In this document: positions 43,086-51,931 of the stretch, in pieces | Numbering within the stretch: the first letter of the stretch is position 1 | Layout: each line of letters begins with the position of its first letter | NCBI RefSeq assembly: GCF_039531105.1 | Contig: NZ_BAAAPK010000001.1 | Location: forward strand, 2,914,001-2,978,000 | Source of the DNA: Microbacterium lacus | Lineage (GTDB): Bacteria; Actinomycetota; Actinomycetes; Actinomycetales; Microbacteriaceae | Reading direction: 5' to 3' | Length of the DNA stretch: 64,000 bases | The notes under the pieces: model-generated | Told to the model about the DNA's origin: nothing | Seen by the model: the letters and a program-made list of their open reading frames with translations, nothing else | Database searches by the model: none | Program-made: the position numbers and the translations under genes

Positions 43086-44507
43086 TCAGATCAGGGGATG
43101 CCGCGCGGTGAGGCCGAGCGCCCGTTCGAAGCCTGCCGTGTGCGAGAGCAAATCGAACTCACCGCGGTTCCGACCGACGACCTGCATGCCGACCGGGAGC
43201 CCGCCGCTGAAACCGGCGGGGGTGACGACGACCGGGTGCGCCGTCACTGTGATGCGGTTGGCGAGCATCTGCCAGCGGAAGTACCGGTCGCACTCGACTT
43301 CTCCGACCTTGCGCACCCACTCGTCCGTGGCCGGCGGGGCGACCACGGGCGTCGCGGGGGTCACGATGACATCGACGTCATCGAACAGGCGCTCGGTGCG
43401 GCGGTAGACGTTCGTGCGGATCGCGAGGGCGTCGGCCAGCTCGGACGCCGTCACCCGCTCGCCCTGGCGGATGTTCCGGAGCAGATCCGGGCGCAGTCGC
43501 TCGGCGTGCGCTTCCGCCTCGCCGCGGTACGACGCGTAGAAGTTGAACATCTCGATGGTCTCCCACGCCTGCTCGGCGTCGGCGAGTGCGGCATCGAGGT
43601 CGAGGTCGACCACCTCGTAACCGGCGGCGACGAGTGCGGCGCGCGCCTCGCGCAGGACGGCCGCGACGTCCGCACTGATGGGCACACCTGCGGCGTCCGG
43701 ATTCCACCCGACGCGGACTCCGGTCGGACCGTCCGCGATGACGTCGGCGAAGCGCGACGCGCTTTCAGCGATCGACATCGGCGCCATCGGGTCGGCACCG
43801 GCCATCCCCGCCAGCATCAATGCGACGTCGTCGCTGGAGCGCGCCATCGGCCCCAGGACACCGTGCGCGGTCCAGCCGTTGCCGAGGCGGCCACTGGCCA
43901 CACGGCCCGGTGTCGGCCGCATGCCGACGACGTTGCAGAAGGAGGCGGGGTAGCGGAGGCTGCCGCCGCTGTCGGAGCCGTCCGCGATCGGGAGCATGCC
44001 GGCCGCGAGAGCCGCGGCCGCACCGCCGCTCGAGCCTCCCGCATGCCGCGAGAGGTCCCAGGGATTGCGGCACACCTCGTGGATCGCGCTGAACGTGAGA
44101 GTGCCTAGGCCACCCTCGGGTGTGTTGGTCTTGCCGATGATGATCGCGCCGTTGCGACGCATCCGGCCGACCACCATCGCGTCGGCGGTTGCGGGGGCGG
44201 CGTCGGCGTACACCGCAGAGCCGTGAGTCGTCGGGAGACCTTCGACGTCGAGAAGATCCTTCACCGCGGTGGGCAGACCGTGAAGCACACCGACGTCGTC
44301 GCCCCGTGCGACGGCGGCATCGGCAGCGCACGCAGCGGCGAGCGCCGCCGACTCCGGAATCATCGACACGATCGCGTGCACCTGTGGATTGAGCTCCTCG
44401 ATGCGCGCCAAGTGGGCACGCATCACCTCCTCCGCCGAGATCTCGCGGGAGCGGATGCCCTCGACGAGAGCGCGGGCGCTCCTCCAGTGCAGAGGCGTGT
44501 CGGTCAT
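43086..44507 (-). CDS. Amidase-signature hydrolase
   Basis: 473 residues of the amidase-signature family, with Lys83 (PTAVKDLLDVEG), the GGSSGGAAAAL loop near 157-167 and nucleophile Ser183 (DGSDSGGSLRYPASF). Close relatives hydrolyse amides such as biuret, carbamoyl or aryl amides. It is the last gene of the large minus-strand operon that starts at the Rieske oxygenase and overlaps the next gene upstream by ATGA. It probably cleaves the amide that remains after oxidation. Confidence 0.87.
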   Translation of the reverse strand: MTDTPLHWRSARALVEGIRSREISAEEVMRAHLARIEELNPQVHAIVSMIPESAALAAACAADAAVARGDDVGVLHGLPTAVKDLLDVEGLPTTHGSAVYADAAPATADAMVVGRMRRNGAIIIGKTNTPEGGLGTLTFSAIHEVCRNPWDLSRHAGGSSGGAAAALAAGMLPIADGSDSGGSLRYPASFCNVVGMRPTPGRVASGRLGNGWTAHGVLGPMARSSDDVALMLAGMAGADPMAPMSIAESASRFADVIADGPTGVRVGWNPDAAGVPISADVAAVLREARAALVAAGYEVVDLDLDAALADAEQAWETIEMFNFYASYRGEAEAHAERLRPDLLRNIRQGERVTASELADALAIRTNVYRRTERLFDDVDVIVTPATPVVAPPATDEWVRKVGEVECDRYFRWQMLANRITVTAHPVVVTPAGFSGGLPVGMQVVGRNRGEFDLLSHTAGFERALGLTARHPLI

Positions 44508-45520
44508 GAGTGCTCCGTTCGGTCGAGGAAGCCGGCGGGTGTCCGCTCGAGCATGGCGTGGAGGCGATCGTCCGAGACCCCGAGCCGCCGCAGTGCCGGG
44601 GCGACCCGGGCGACGACGTGCCCGTACCCCATCCCGCCATGGCGGGAGAGCTGCCCCTTGGTCCACACCGAGCAGGACAGCGTCACGGCCGCCTCCGGCC
44701 GGTCATCGAGGAACCGGACGAGGAAGCCGAGGCGCTCGGTGTCGGTCGCATCGCGGGCACGGTCGGCGAAGTGGTTCTCGCTGCCGAACGCGAACTCGAC
44801 GACGGCACCCGTGTCGCTCACCTCGCGGACGTAGGCGTCATCGAGCACTTTGTCCATGTTGCAGAACAGGATGCGAGACGCCTCCAGACCCTGTCCGGTG
44901 AGGATCTCGGCGACCTCGGGCCCGCGCCGGGCCGCACCGTCGAGACGGATGCTCACGCCCACGCCGACTGCCGCTGCGGCCCGCGCCCCCGCACGGAGTG
45001 CGCGCAGCTCCGAGGGGGCGATGTCTGCGCTCGTGCCGAGCAGGCCGAGAAGTCCCGCCCGGAATCCCGTGCCGGGTATCTCCTGGGTCAGCGCGGCGGT
45101 GAAGGCCCTCTCGAGCTCCGCTTCGGACAGGTCGCGCCATGGCGCGGGAAGTGTCTTGTCGATGTAGGTGCCGTACGCGGCGACGATCCGCACGCCGCTC
45201 GCCCGCGAGATGTCGGCGAGCCGCGCAGGCGAGGGGCCCATCCCCCACGACGTCGCCTCGACGATCGTGCCCAGTCCGGCTCTTGCCGCCGCAGCGAGTT
45301 CGGCGACGGCGTCCGATTCGTCGTCGAGGGTCAGGTTGTCGGCCAGCGACATCCAGCTCCATCGCAGATCGCCCAGGATCTCGGGCCGGATGGGCCCCTC
45401 GAGCGACCCGCCCTCGCGGGTGGGACGCCGCAGGTGCCGACAGTCGGTGAGCACGTGCTCGTTCGTCGACACCGCGCCCAGTTCGTCGGCCGCAACCGGC
45501 CCCAGCACCGTCTCGATCAT
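44504..45520 (-). CDS. Phosphotriesterase-like protein lacking the metal ligands
   Basis: 338 residues clearly aligned with the phosphotriesterase-related family (LGPVAADELGAVSTNEHV at the start, GGMGYGHVVARVAPALRRLG at the end). The metal ligands are not kept: the first HxH reads NEH (Asn20, His22), the Lys/Glu ligand is Leu160 (AGLLGLLG), the next His is Arg192 (SIRLDG), the following His is Asn221 (FCNMDK), and the last Asp is Ser284 (LSCSVWTK). The TIM barrel is otherwise intact. It is likely to have lost hydrolysis and to bind, stabilise or regulate. It overlaps both neighbours by ATGA. Confidence 0.78.
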   Translation of the reverse strand: MIETVLGPVAADELGAVSTNEHVLTDCRHLRRPTREGGSLEGPIRPEILGDLRWSWMSLADNLTLDDESDAVAELAAAARAGLGTIVEATSWGMGPSPARLADISRASGVRIVAAYGTYIDKTLPAPWRDLSEAELERAFTAALTQEIPGTGFRAGLLGLLGTSADIAPSELRALRAGARAAAAVGVGVSIRLDGAARRGPEVAEILTGQGLEASRILFCNMDKVLDDAYVREVSDTGAVVEFAFGSENHFADRARDATDTERLGFLVRFLDDRPEAAVTLSCSVWTKGQLSRHGGMGYGHVVARVAPALRRLGVSDDRLHAMLERTPAGFLDRTEHS

Positions 45521-46854
45521 GCGTCGCCTCCGTACACCGTCCGGCCGCCGACGTCGGTGCGCCGTATCCGGAGCGCGCGGAGCTCTCCCGACGCGACCCG
45601 GCGCGGATCGGCGGACCACAGGGCCCAGTCCGCGTACATGCCGATGCGGATCGCTCCCCGATCGCGCTCGGCGAGACTCGCATAGGCGGCACCTGTGGTG
45701 TAGCCGGCCAGTGCCTCCTCGATCGTGATCGACTCGGCCATGCTCAACGGCCGGTCCTCGCCGGCCACGCACCGGGTGATCGTCTGCCACATGAGGTGGC
45801 GCGGGTCGAAGGGGAAGAAGGGGCCGTCCGAGCCGAGCGCGAGCACCGCGCCGGCGTCCAGCCAGGTTCGCACCGGGTTGGCGCGCTCGGCGCGCTGCCC
45901 GAGCTTGGCACGCAGACCCGAGCCGTTGTGCCAGATGATCGACGGCTGGAGCGAGGCGATGGTCCCGAGGTGCGCGAGGGCGCGGATGCTGTCTTCGCCG
46001 GGCTCGAGATACGCGTGTATCGCCTGGAATCGCCGCTCCGCGACCGCGTCACCCGCGGCGGCGTACGCCCGGGCCAGCAGCGCGATCGCGCCGCCGCCGA
46101 CCGCGTGCGTGCCGACGCCCCAGCCGTGCGCGCCGCACCACTGGACGAGGCGCGTGAAATCCTCGTCGGTGATCCGCTGCAGTCCGCTGTACCCGGTGTC
46201 ATCCCAGGGCGTCTCGAGCAATGCCTGACCCTTGAGAGCCTCGCCGTCCGCGTAGACCTTGATGGGGCCGAGTCGCAGCACGTCGTCTCCGAAGCCGGTC
46301 GAGACGCCGGTGCCGTCGAGATGCTCGATCGCCGCATCGACGTCGGGGAAGCGGGGCGAGCCGATATCGAGAAACGGCATCGCGACGGTTCTCATCGTCA
46401 GCAGTCCGCGGCGGTGCGCCTCCTGGTACCCGCGCATCTCGTCGATCGTCACCGCGGGATCGACCACGCCCGTGATGCCCAGCGCATGCAGCAGCGGCTG
46501 CACGCGCACCAGCGCGCGGATCCGGTCTTCGAACGGCGGATCCTCGGGTCCGTCGTCGTGGAAGCTGTCCTGCATCCGCGCCATGTAGACGTCCACGTCG
46601 TCTTCGTGCGACACGTAGTCTATCGCCTTGAGCCCCGCGCGCTGCATGTGCATGTGCGCGTCGATGAACCCCGGGAGCACGACGCCGTCGAGCTCTTCGA
46701 TCGCGGCATCCGGGACCGTGTCGCGCACGGCGTCGACCGAGCCGACGGCGACGATGCGTTCGCCGTGCACGGCGAACGCATCGGCGTCGGGAGCGTCGGC
46801 ATCCATCGTCACGATCGGCGCGACGTACACGGTCGCCTGCGGCACGGCGGTCAT
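45517..46854 (-). CDS. YtcJ-like amidohydrolase
   Basis: 445 residues of the amidohydrolase_3/YtcJ group: FIDAHMHMQRAG (HxH), VGTHAVGGGAIALLARAYA (His), LEPGEDSIRALAHLG, and the family's catalytic SDGPFFPFDPRHLMWQTITR. Relatives hydrolyse formamides and N-acyl amino acids. The chemistry is metal dependent; the substrate is not visible. Coupled by ATGA overlaps to the isochorismatase-like and phosphotriesterase-like genes. Confidence 0.84.
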   Translation of the reverse strand: MTAVPQATVYVAPIVTMDADAPDADAFAVHGERIVAVGSVDAVRDTVPDAAIEELDGVVLPGFIDAHMHMQRAGLKAIDYVSHEDDVDVYMARMQDSFHDDGPEDPPFEDRIRALVRVQPLLHALGITGVVDPAVTIDEMRGYQEAHRRGLLTMRTVAMPFLDIGSPRFPDVDAAIEHLDGTGVSTGFGDDVLRLGPIKVYADGEALKGQALLETPWDDTGYSGLQRITDEDFTRLVQWCGAHGWGVGTHAVGGGAIALLARAYAAAGDAVAERRFQAIHAYLEPGEDSIRALAHLGTIASLQPSIIWHNGSGLRAKLGQRAERANPVRTWLDAGAVLALGSDGPFFPFDPRHLMWQTITRCVAGEDRPLSMAESITIEEALAGYTTGAAYASLAERDRGAIRIGMYADWALWSADPRRVASGELRALRIRRTDVGGRTVYGGDA

Positions 46855-47507
46855 GCGCGGGCCCGCGCCGGCCCCGCGTCGACGCGCGAGTCGATGTAGG
46901 CGTGCACGTCGCCGGCGGTGACGAGCGCGTCGCGCTGCAGGTAGCGCACCGCGGCGAGGGCGCTGTCGTGCGCCTGCTGGGTCGATCCGGCGACGCAGTC
47001 GGTGAGCACACGCACCCGGTAGTCGTGCTGATGGGCGTCGACCGCCGTGTACTGGATGCACACGTCGGTGAGCCCGCCGACCAGCAGGACGGTGTCGGCC
47101 TTGTAGGCCTTCAGCACGATCTCGAGTTCGGTGCCGAAGAACGCCGAGTATCGACGCTTGCGGATGACGAACTCCTCGGGCTGCGGGTCGAGCCAGGCCG
47201 CGATCTCCGTGTCGGGGGCGCCCTCGAGGCAGTGCGGCCCCTCGGACCCGTCGAGCTCACGGCCGATGTCGATCAGGGAGCGCTTGTGCACCTCCTGGAT
47301 CCAGACCACGGGGATGCCGGCATCGCGGCACCGGTCGACCAGCCGACGCACCCGCGCACGGCGCTCCTCGCGGCCCGGCATGTGGATCGGGATCGCCGCC
47401 TGGTCGGGCGGCGTCTGGCCGGCGCCGCCCTGGATGTCTACGACGATGAGCACGGGGGCGCCCACGATGTGCGCGGCGTCGGCGCTCGAGGCGGCGGTGT
47501 CGGTCAT
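46851..47507 (-). CDS. Isochorismatase-family amidohydrolase (N-carbamoylsarcosine-amidase/biuret-hydrolase-like)
   Basis: 218 residues with the triad Asp24 (LIVVDIQGG), Lys117 (VIRKRRYSAFFGT) and Cys150 (GGLTDVCIQYTAVDAHQH). The KRRYSAFFGTEL and DVCIQYTAVDAHQHDYRV motifs are close to N-carbamoylsarcosine amidase and biuret/ureidoacrylate hydrolase enzymes. The reaction would release ammonia or carbamate from an N-carbamoyl or amide product. The other isochorismatase-like gene of the window (286) is a separate member. It lies between the aldehyde dehydrogenase and the YtcJ gene. Confidence 0.83.
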   Translation of the reverse strand: MTDTAASSADAAHIVGAPVLIVVDIQGGAGQTPPDQAAIPIHMPGREERRARVRRLVDRCRDAGIPVVWIQEVHKRSLIDIGRELDGSEGPHCLEGAPDTEIAAWLDPQPEEFVIRKRRYSAFFGTELEIVLKAYKADTVLLVGGLTDVCIQYTAVDAHQHDYRVRVLTDCVAGSTQQAHDSALAAVRYLQRDALVTAGDVHAYIDSRVDAGPARARA

Positions 47508-47538
47508 GACGGCTCCTGGGTCGGTGATCCGCGGCGGG

Positions 47539-48999
47539 TCAGGCCTCGGGGATGGCGATGACGACGCTCTTCGGCTCGAGGAATCCGCGCAGGCCCTCGT
47601 CGCCCAGGTCGCGCCCAAGTCCCGAGACACCGACGCCGCCGAACGACAGCGCGGGGTCGAAGATGTTGTACGTGTTCACCCACACCGTTCCGACATCGAG
47701 CGCCTGCGCCATGCGGTGGGCGCGACCCACGTCGTTCGTCCACACGCCCGCGGCGAGGCCGTACGGCGTGTCGTTCGCGATCCGCACGGCGTCGGCCTCG
47801 TCCTCGAAGGGGATGATGCCGACGACCGGACCGAAGATCTCTTCCCGCGCGATCGTCATGTCGTTCGTGACGTCGGTGAACAGCGTCGGCTCGACGTAGA
47901 AGCCCGGCTCCCGCGTCCCGCCCCCCGCGACGAGAGTGGCGCCCTCGTCAACGCCGGCACGGATGAAGCCGAGGATGCTGTCGCGCTGCTGCGCCGAGAC
48001 GACCGGTCCCACCGTCACACCCCCCGCCAGGCCGTCGCCCATCGAGACCCTCGCCACCGCCGCGGCCATGCGCTCGTTCATCTCCGCCAGGATCGAACGC
48101 TGCACCAGCAGACGACTGCCCGCCGTGCACATCTGCCCCGAGTGCCCGAACGACGCGCGCATCGCGGTGAGGACCGCGGCGTCCAGATCGGCGTCCTCGA
48201 ACACGATGTTCGGGTTCTTGCCGCCGAGCTCGAGCGTGACGCGTTTGAAGTCCTCGGCCGCCGCGTGCGCGACGGTTCGTCCCACCTCGGTCGATCCGGT
48301 GAAGGTGACCTTGGCGATGCCGGGGTGCTCGGTGAGGGCCGCCCCGACGCGGCGGTCTCCCGTCAGCACGCTCACGACGCCGCGGGGAACGCCGGCGCGC
48401 TGCAGGATCCGAGCCATGCGCAGCAGCGACAGCGGGGTGTAGGACGCGGGCTTGGCGACCACCGGGCACCCGGCGGCCAGCGCGGGTGCGATCTTGAACG
48501 ATGCGGTCATGAACGGGAAGTTCCACGGCAGGATGATCGCCACCGGCCCGACCGGCTCCATCGTCGTGTACACGTGATGCGCGCCGCCGTCGATCGGCAC
48601 CACCGTGCCGCCGATGCGCGACGGTGCACCCGCGAAGTGGCGGAACGTGCGTGCCGCGTTGCCCACATCGGCGCGGGAGCGTTCGATGGGCTTCCCGTTG
48701 TCGCGCGTCTCGAGGATCGCGAGATCCTCGAGTTCCTCCTCGATGAGGTCGGCCACGCGATGGAGGATCCGTGATCGCTCCAGCGGCGCGAGTCCGCGCC
48801 ACCGTTTGTCCGCGTGCGCTGCAACGGCCGCCTCGACGGCGGCGTCGATGTCGGCGGGCGTCGGCTGCGCCACGGTCGTGAGCACCTCCCCCGTCGCGGG
48901 ATCGATGACCGTGTGCACCTCCCGATCATCCGCAGGCACCCACTCGCCCGCGCAGAAGAAGGGCTCGTAGGTCGGCAGCGCCTCGACGGCGGCTCTCAT
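47539..48999 (-). CDS. NAD(P)-dependent aldehyde dehydrogenase
   Basis: 486 residues. The catalytic Cys is in GHSGQMCTAGSRLLV, the base Glu in VTLELGGKNPNIVF, the cofactor motif in KVTFTGSTEVGRTV, and the oxyanion Asn in ILPWNFPFMTASFK. It resembles gamma-glutamyl-aminoaldehyde and betaine aldehyde dehydrogenases. In a gamma-glutamylated-amine pathway it would oxidise the aldehyde made by the amine oxidase. In-frame ATGs at 49008 and 49005 exist; 48999 is used, with GAGGA 9 nt before it. Confidence 0.87.
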   Translation of the reverse strand: MRAAVEALPTYEPFFCAGEWVPADDREVHTVIDPATGEVLTTVAQPTPADIDAAVEAAVAAHADKRWRGLAPLERSRILHRVADLIEEELEDLAILETRDNGKPIERSRADVGNAARTFRHFAGAPSRIGGTVVPIDGGAHHVYTTMEPVGPVAIILPWNFPFMTASFKIAPALAAGCPVVAKPASYTPLSLLRMARILQRAGVPRGVVSVLTGDRRVGAALTEHPGIAKVTFTGSTEVGRTVAHAAAEDFKRVTLELGGKNPNIVFEDADLDAAVLTAMRASFGHSGQMCTAGSRLLVQRSILAEMNERMAAAVARVSMGDGLAGGVTVGPVVSAQQRDSILGFIRAGVDEGATLVAGGGTREPGFYVEPTLFTDVTNDMTIAREEIFGPVVGIIPFEDEADAVRIANDTPYGLAAGVWTNDVGRAHRMAQALDVGTVWVNTYNIFDPALSFGGVGVSGLGRDLGDEGLRGFLEPKSVVIAIPEA

Positions 49000-49026
49000 G
49001 CTCATCATTCCTCGTTCTCGGGTGGT

Positions 49027-50553
49027 TCAGAAGATGTCGAAGTACTCGCGCTGTTCCCAGTCGGAGACGTGGCGGAGGTAGCGGGAGAATTCGGCGCGCT
49101 TGATCGCCGAGAACCAGTCCACCACGACCTCGCCCAGCGCCGAACGGAATGCGGCGTCCTGTTCGAGAGCGTCGACCGCCTCGCCGAGCGAGGCCGGCAG
49201 CGCGGGCGCGGACGTGTTGTACGGGTCGTTCGTCGGGGCCGGAGGGATGAGTCCGCGATCGACACCGTCCATGCCGCTGATCAGCTGCGACGCGATATAG
49301 AGGTACGGGTTGGCGGCCGGCTCCCCGGAGCGGTTCTCGAGCCGGGTCGCGGGGTCGCCGTAACCGCCGACCGCGCGCACCATCGCGCCCTTGTTGTCGA
49401 TCCCCCACGCGATGCGGTCGGGAGCCAGCGAGTGAGGCTGATATCGCTTGTAGCCGTTCACCGTCGGTGTGGCGAAAGCGGCCGCCGCCGCCGCGTGGTC
49501 GAGGATCCCGGCGAGGTACGACGCACCCAGCAGGGACATCGACGCACCGGGGGCATCGGGCACGAAGACGTTGGCGCCTCCCGCGGACGTGATCGACTGG
49601 TGCAGATGCCAGCCGGTCGAGGCGCCCTCGGTGCCCTGCGGACGCGACATGAACGTCGCGTGGTAGCCGAGGCCCGCCGCGATGCGCCGGACGGCGCTGC
49701 GGCACAGCACGATGGCGTCTGCGATCCCGCGCGCGGAGCCGGCCTCCATCGTGAGTTCGAATTGGCTGGGGCCGAACTCGAGCTCGATCGACCGCAGCGG
49801 CAGGTCGAGGAGCGTGAGACCGCGGTAGAGCGCATCCACGAGTGGCTGCATCCGGTCCAGTCCCTCCTCGTACAGCAGTTGCGAACCGCGCGTCGTGGGG
49901 CTGGTCGCGACAGCCGCGCCGGGCCTTCCCGGCGCGCCGATGTTCGCGGTCGTCAGCGCCACGGCATCCGCTCGGTACACGTGGAACTCGAGCTCGGCGC
50001 CGACCGTCATGCCGTAGCCGCGCGCAGCGAGCGCCGTGAGCTCGTTGCGGAGGATCGACCGGGTGCACAGGGGGACCGGCGATCCGTCGGGGAAATGGAC
50101 GTCGCACAGGATCCACCCGGTCTTGAGCGCCCAGGGGAGCACGCGGAAGGTCGCCGGATCGGGCACCATCACGATGTCGCCCGCGCCGCTGAAGCCGGCG
50201 AGCCCGACCCCCGTCTCGGCCGCGAACACCGAGAAGACGGACTGACCCGAGGTGTCCTTGAGCAACAGGGAGCTCGGCGCGGTCACCCCGGAGCGCATGG
50301 CCGCGGCGATGCCGCCGCGTGCGATCGTCTTGCCCCGCAGCACGCCGTGCTGGTCGACGAAGGAGAAGCGCACCATCTCGATGCCGAGTTCGTCGATGAC
50401 GCGGCGCATCTGGCCCGCAGCGGCGTACTGCTCCTCGCTCCAGAGCCCGTGACGATCGATGAGACCCTCACGGTCCTTCGCGAGCATGGGGCGCGCGGAG
50501 ATGCCCCCACCGCTTTCGGCGACGGGACGCTCGTCGACGTTGCGCTCACGCAT
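49027..50553 (-). CDS. Glutamine-synthetase-family ligase (probable gamma-glutamyl-amine synthetase)
   Basis: 508 residues. It has a GS-like N-terminal beta-grasp (EMVRFSFVDQHGVLRGKTI) and the catalytic core: VGAELEFHVYR (Glu metal ligands), STGWHLHQSI (ammonia/nucleotide pocket) and the late NPYLYIASQLISGMDG. It lacks the adenylylation loop of true GlnA and has the long inserted segments of GSIII-independent PuuA/IpuC/GlnA-like ligases, which join glutamate to an amine with ATP. It is translated together with the Rieske gene (8-base overlap, CAGGAGT inside the Rieske frame). A ligase coupled to a Rieske oxygenase resembles the aniline dioxygenase arrangement. Confidence 0.83.
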   Translation of the reverse strand: MRERNVDERPVAESGGGISARPMLAKDREGLIDRHGLWSEEQYAAAGQMRRVIDELGIEMVRFSFVDQHGVLRGKTIARGGIAAAMRSGVTAPSSLLLKDTSGQSVFSVFAAETGVGLAGFSGAGDIVMVPDPATFRVLPWALKTGWILCDVHFPDGSPVPLCTRSILRNELTALAARGYGMTVGAELEFHVYRADAVALTTANIGAPGRPGAAVATSPTTRGSQLLYEEGLDRMQPLVDALYRGLTLLDLPLRSIELEFGPSQFELTMEAGSARGIADAIVLCRSAVRRIAAGLGYHATFMSRPQGTEGASTGWHLHQSITSAGGANVFVPDAPGASMSLLGASYLAGILDHAAAAAAFATPTVNGYKRYQPHSLAPDRIAWGIDNKGAMVRAVGGYGDPATRLENRSGEPAANPYLYIASQLISGMDGVDRGLIPPAPTNDPYNTSAPALPASLGEAVDALEQDAAFRSALGEVVVDWFSAIKRAEFSRYLRHVSDWEQREYFDIF

Positions 50554-51883
50554 CGACCGACTCCTGCACGCTCTCGCGCGGGCCGGCCCACGGCGAGGCG
50601 TCGCGGCGCTCCTGCTCTCGCTGCACCCACCGTTCCTGCCAGGCATCGTTCGCGGCGATGGTGTCCATCGCGATCGGCCCGGTCAGCCGCGCGGCCTCCT
50701 CCTCGCTCACCGGATGCGAAGGGGTCTGGCCGCCCGCGGCGAAGGAATCGATCGCGCGCAGCAGCATGCGACGGTTGGCGGTCACCGCGCGGTCGGAGAT
50801 GCCCAGCCGCTCCACCGTACGGTCCTGGATCGCGCCCATGCTCTCCACCGCCCACTGGTCGTGGACGTTGATGTCGAGCCCCATGCCCGTGTACGTGAGC
50901 TCCTTCTGCTCCTGCGGGTCGAAGCCCCAGTTGTTGCTGCGATTGCGCAGCGGACGGTAGTCAGGGAGCGAGACGCCTTCGAGTCGCTGCTGCAGCAGGG
51001 TGTCCTTGTCCGTGACTTCGGCGAAGTCGTACCAGATCATGAACCAGTAGTGGTTCTCGTCGTCGATCGGCACATGCCACTGCGTGAAGACCTTGGTGTT
51101 GCCGAACGGCACGACGAACGCGTTCGGGAAGAGCAGGTTCGTGACCCGCACATGCTTGATGTCTTCGGTGAGCTGTCGCAGCGCGTAGACGCGCAGGCCG
51201 TGCTCGGCGCTCTCGACCTCGATGTCGGGGCGGTAGCTCTCGCCGACGAGCATCGAGAGCTTCTTGCCGGTCCCCTCCACCTCTTCGGCGAACTGCTGGC
51301 CGTACATGTCGCGTGGATCCTCTTGGATGAACCGGTGCAGGAACGACACGTGGCTGGGGTCGATTCCTCCTTCGAGCCCTTGGAGCCAGTTGCACTCCCA
51401 GAGACCCTTGAAGGCGAACGTGTACTCGTCGGGCGCGACGAAGCAGTCGTAGTGCGGAAACGGCGGGGGATCTCCCGCTCCCATGTAGGCGAAGATGAGG
51501 CCGTTCTTTTCGACGCAGGGGTAGTTCGAGATGCGGATCTTCCCGAGGAACTGGCTGTGGTCCGGTTCTGCGGGCTGTTCGACGCATCGTCCCTGGCCGT
51601 CGTAGAGCCAGCCGTGATACAGACACCGGATGCCGTCCTCCTCGAGGCGCCCGTACGACAGGTCCACCCCGCGGTGCGCGCAGAAGCGGCTGATCAGACC
51701 CCAGCCCTCGCGCTTCTTGAACAGCACGAGGTCCTCGCTCATGATCCGCACGGCCTTGACGGGACGTTCGCCCGGCATCTCCGAGACCAGCGCCACCGGC
51801 TGCCAGTACGACCTCAGCAGATTGCCGAGGGGCGTCCCTGGGCCGGAGCGCGTGATCTTCTCGTTGTCTTCCTGTTTCAGCAT
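50546..51883 (-). CDS. Rieske non-haem iron oxygenase, phthalate-dioxygenase type
   Basis: 445 residues. The Rieske cluster ligands are Cys68-His70 (FCAHRG) and Cys87-His90 (CLYHGW). The mononuclear iron motif is Asp175-x2-His178-x4-His183 (GIDPSHVSFLH). The C-terminus is longer and charged. Overall it matches phthalate 4,5-dioxygenase-like single-component oxygenases (type IA), which dihydroxylate aromatic rings or demethylate N- or O-methyl groups. The neighbouring PDR-type reductase supplies electrons. The start at 51883 follows AAGGG 9 nt upstream. Operator h stands just upstream of it. Confidence 0.88.
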   Translation of the reverse strand: MLKQEDNEKITRSGPGTPLGNLLRSYWQPVALVSEMPGERPVKAVRIMSEDLVLFKKREGWGLISRFCAHRGVDLSYGRLEEDGIRCLYHGWLYDGQGRCVEQPAEPDHSQFLGKIRISNYPCVEKNGLIFAYMGAGDPPPFPHYDCFVAPDEYTFAFKGLWECNWLQGLEGGIDPSHVSFLHRFIQEDPRDMYGQQFAEEVEGTGKKLSMLVGESYRPDIEVESAEHGLRVYALRQLTEDIKHVRVTNLLFPNAFVVPFGNTKVFTQWHVPIDDENHYWFMIWYDFAEVTDKDTLLQQRLEGVSLPDYRPLRNRSNNWGFDPQEQKELTYTGMGLDINVHDQWAVESMGAIQDRTVERLGISDRAVTANRRMLLRAIDSFAAGGQTPSHPVSEEEAARLTGPIAMDTIAANDAWQERWVQREQERRDASPWAGPRESVQESVDA

Positions 51884-51899
51884 CGCGACTTACCCTTCG

Positions 51900-51926
51900 G
51901 TATCCGATCTTGTTGTTATTGTATCC
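51900..51926. promoter_or_regulatory. Island operator h (GTATCC-N15-GTATCC)
   Basis: Boxes at 51900 and 51921, 21 bp apart, inside the 48-nt gap between the reductase stop and the Rieske start; it allows the long Rieske operon to be transcribed on its own. Confidence 0.75.
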
Positions 51927-51931
51927 ACAGC

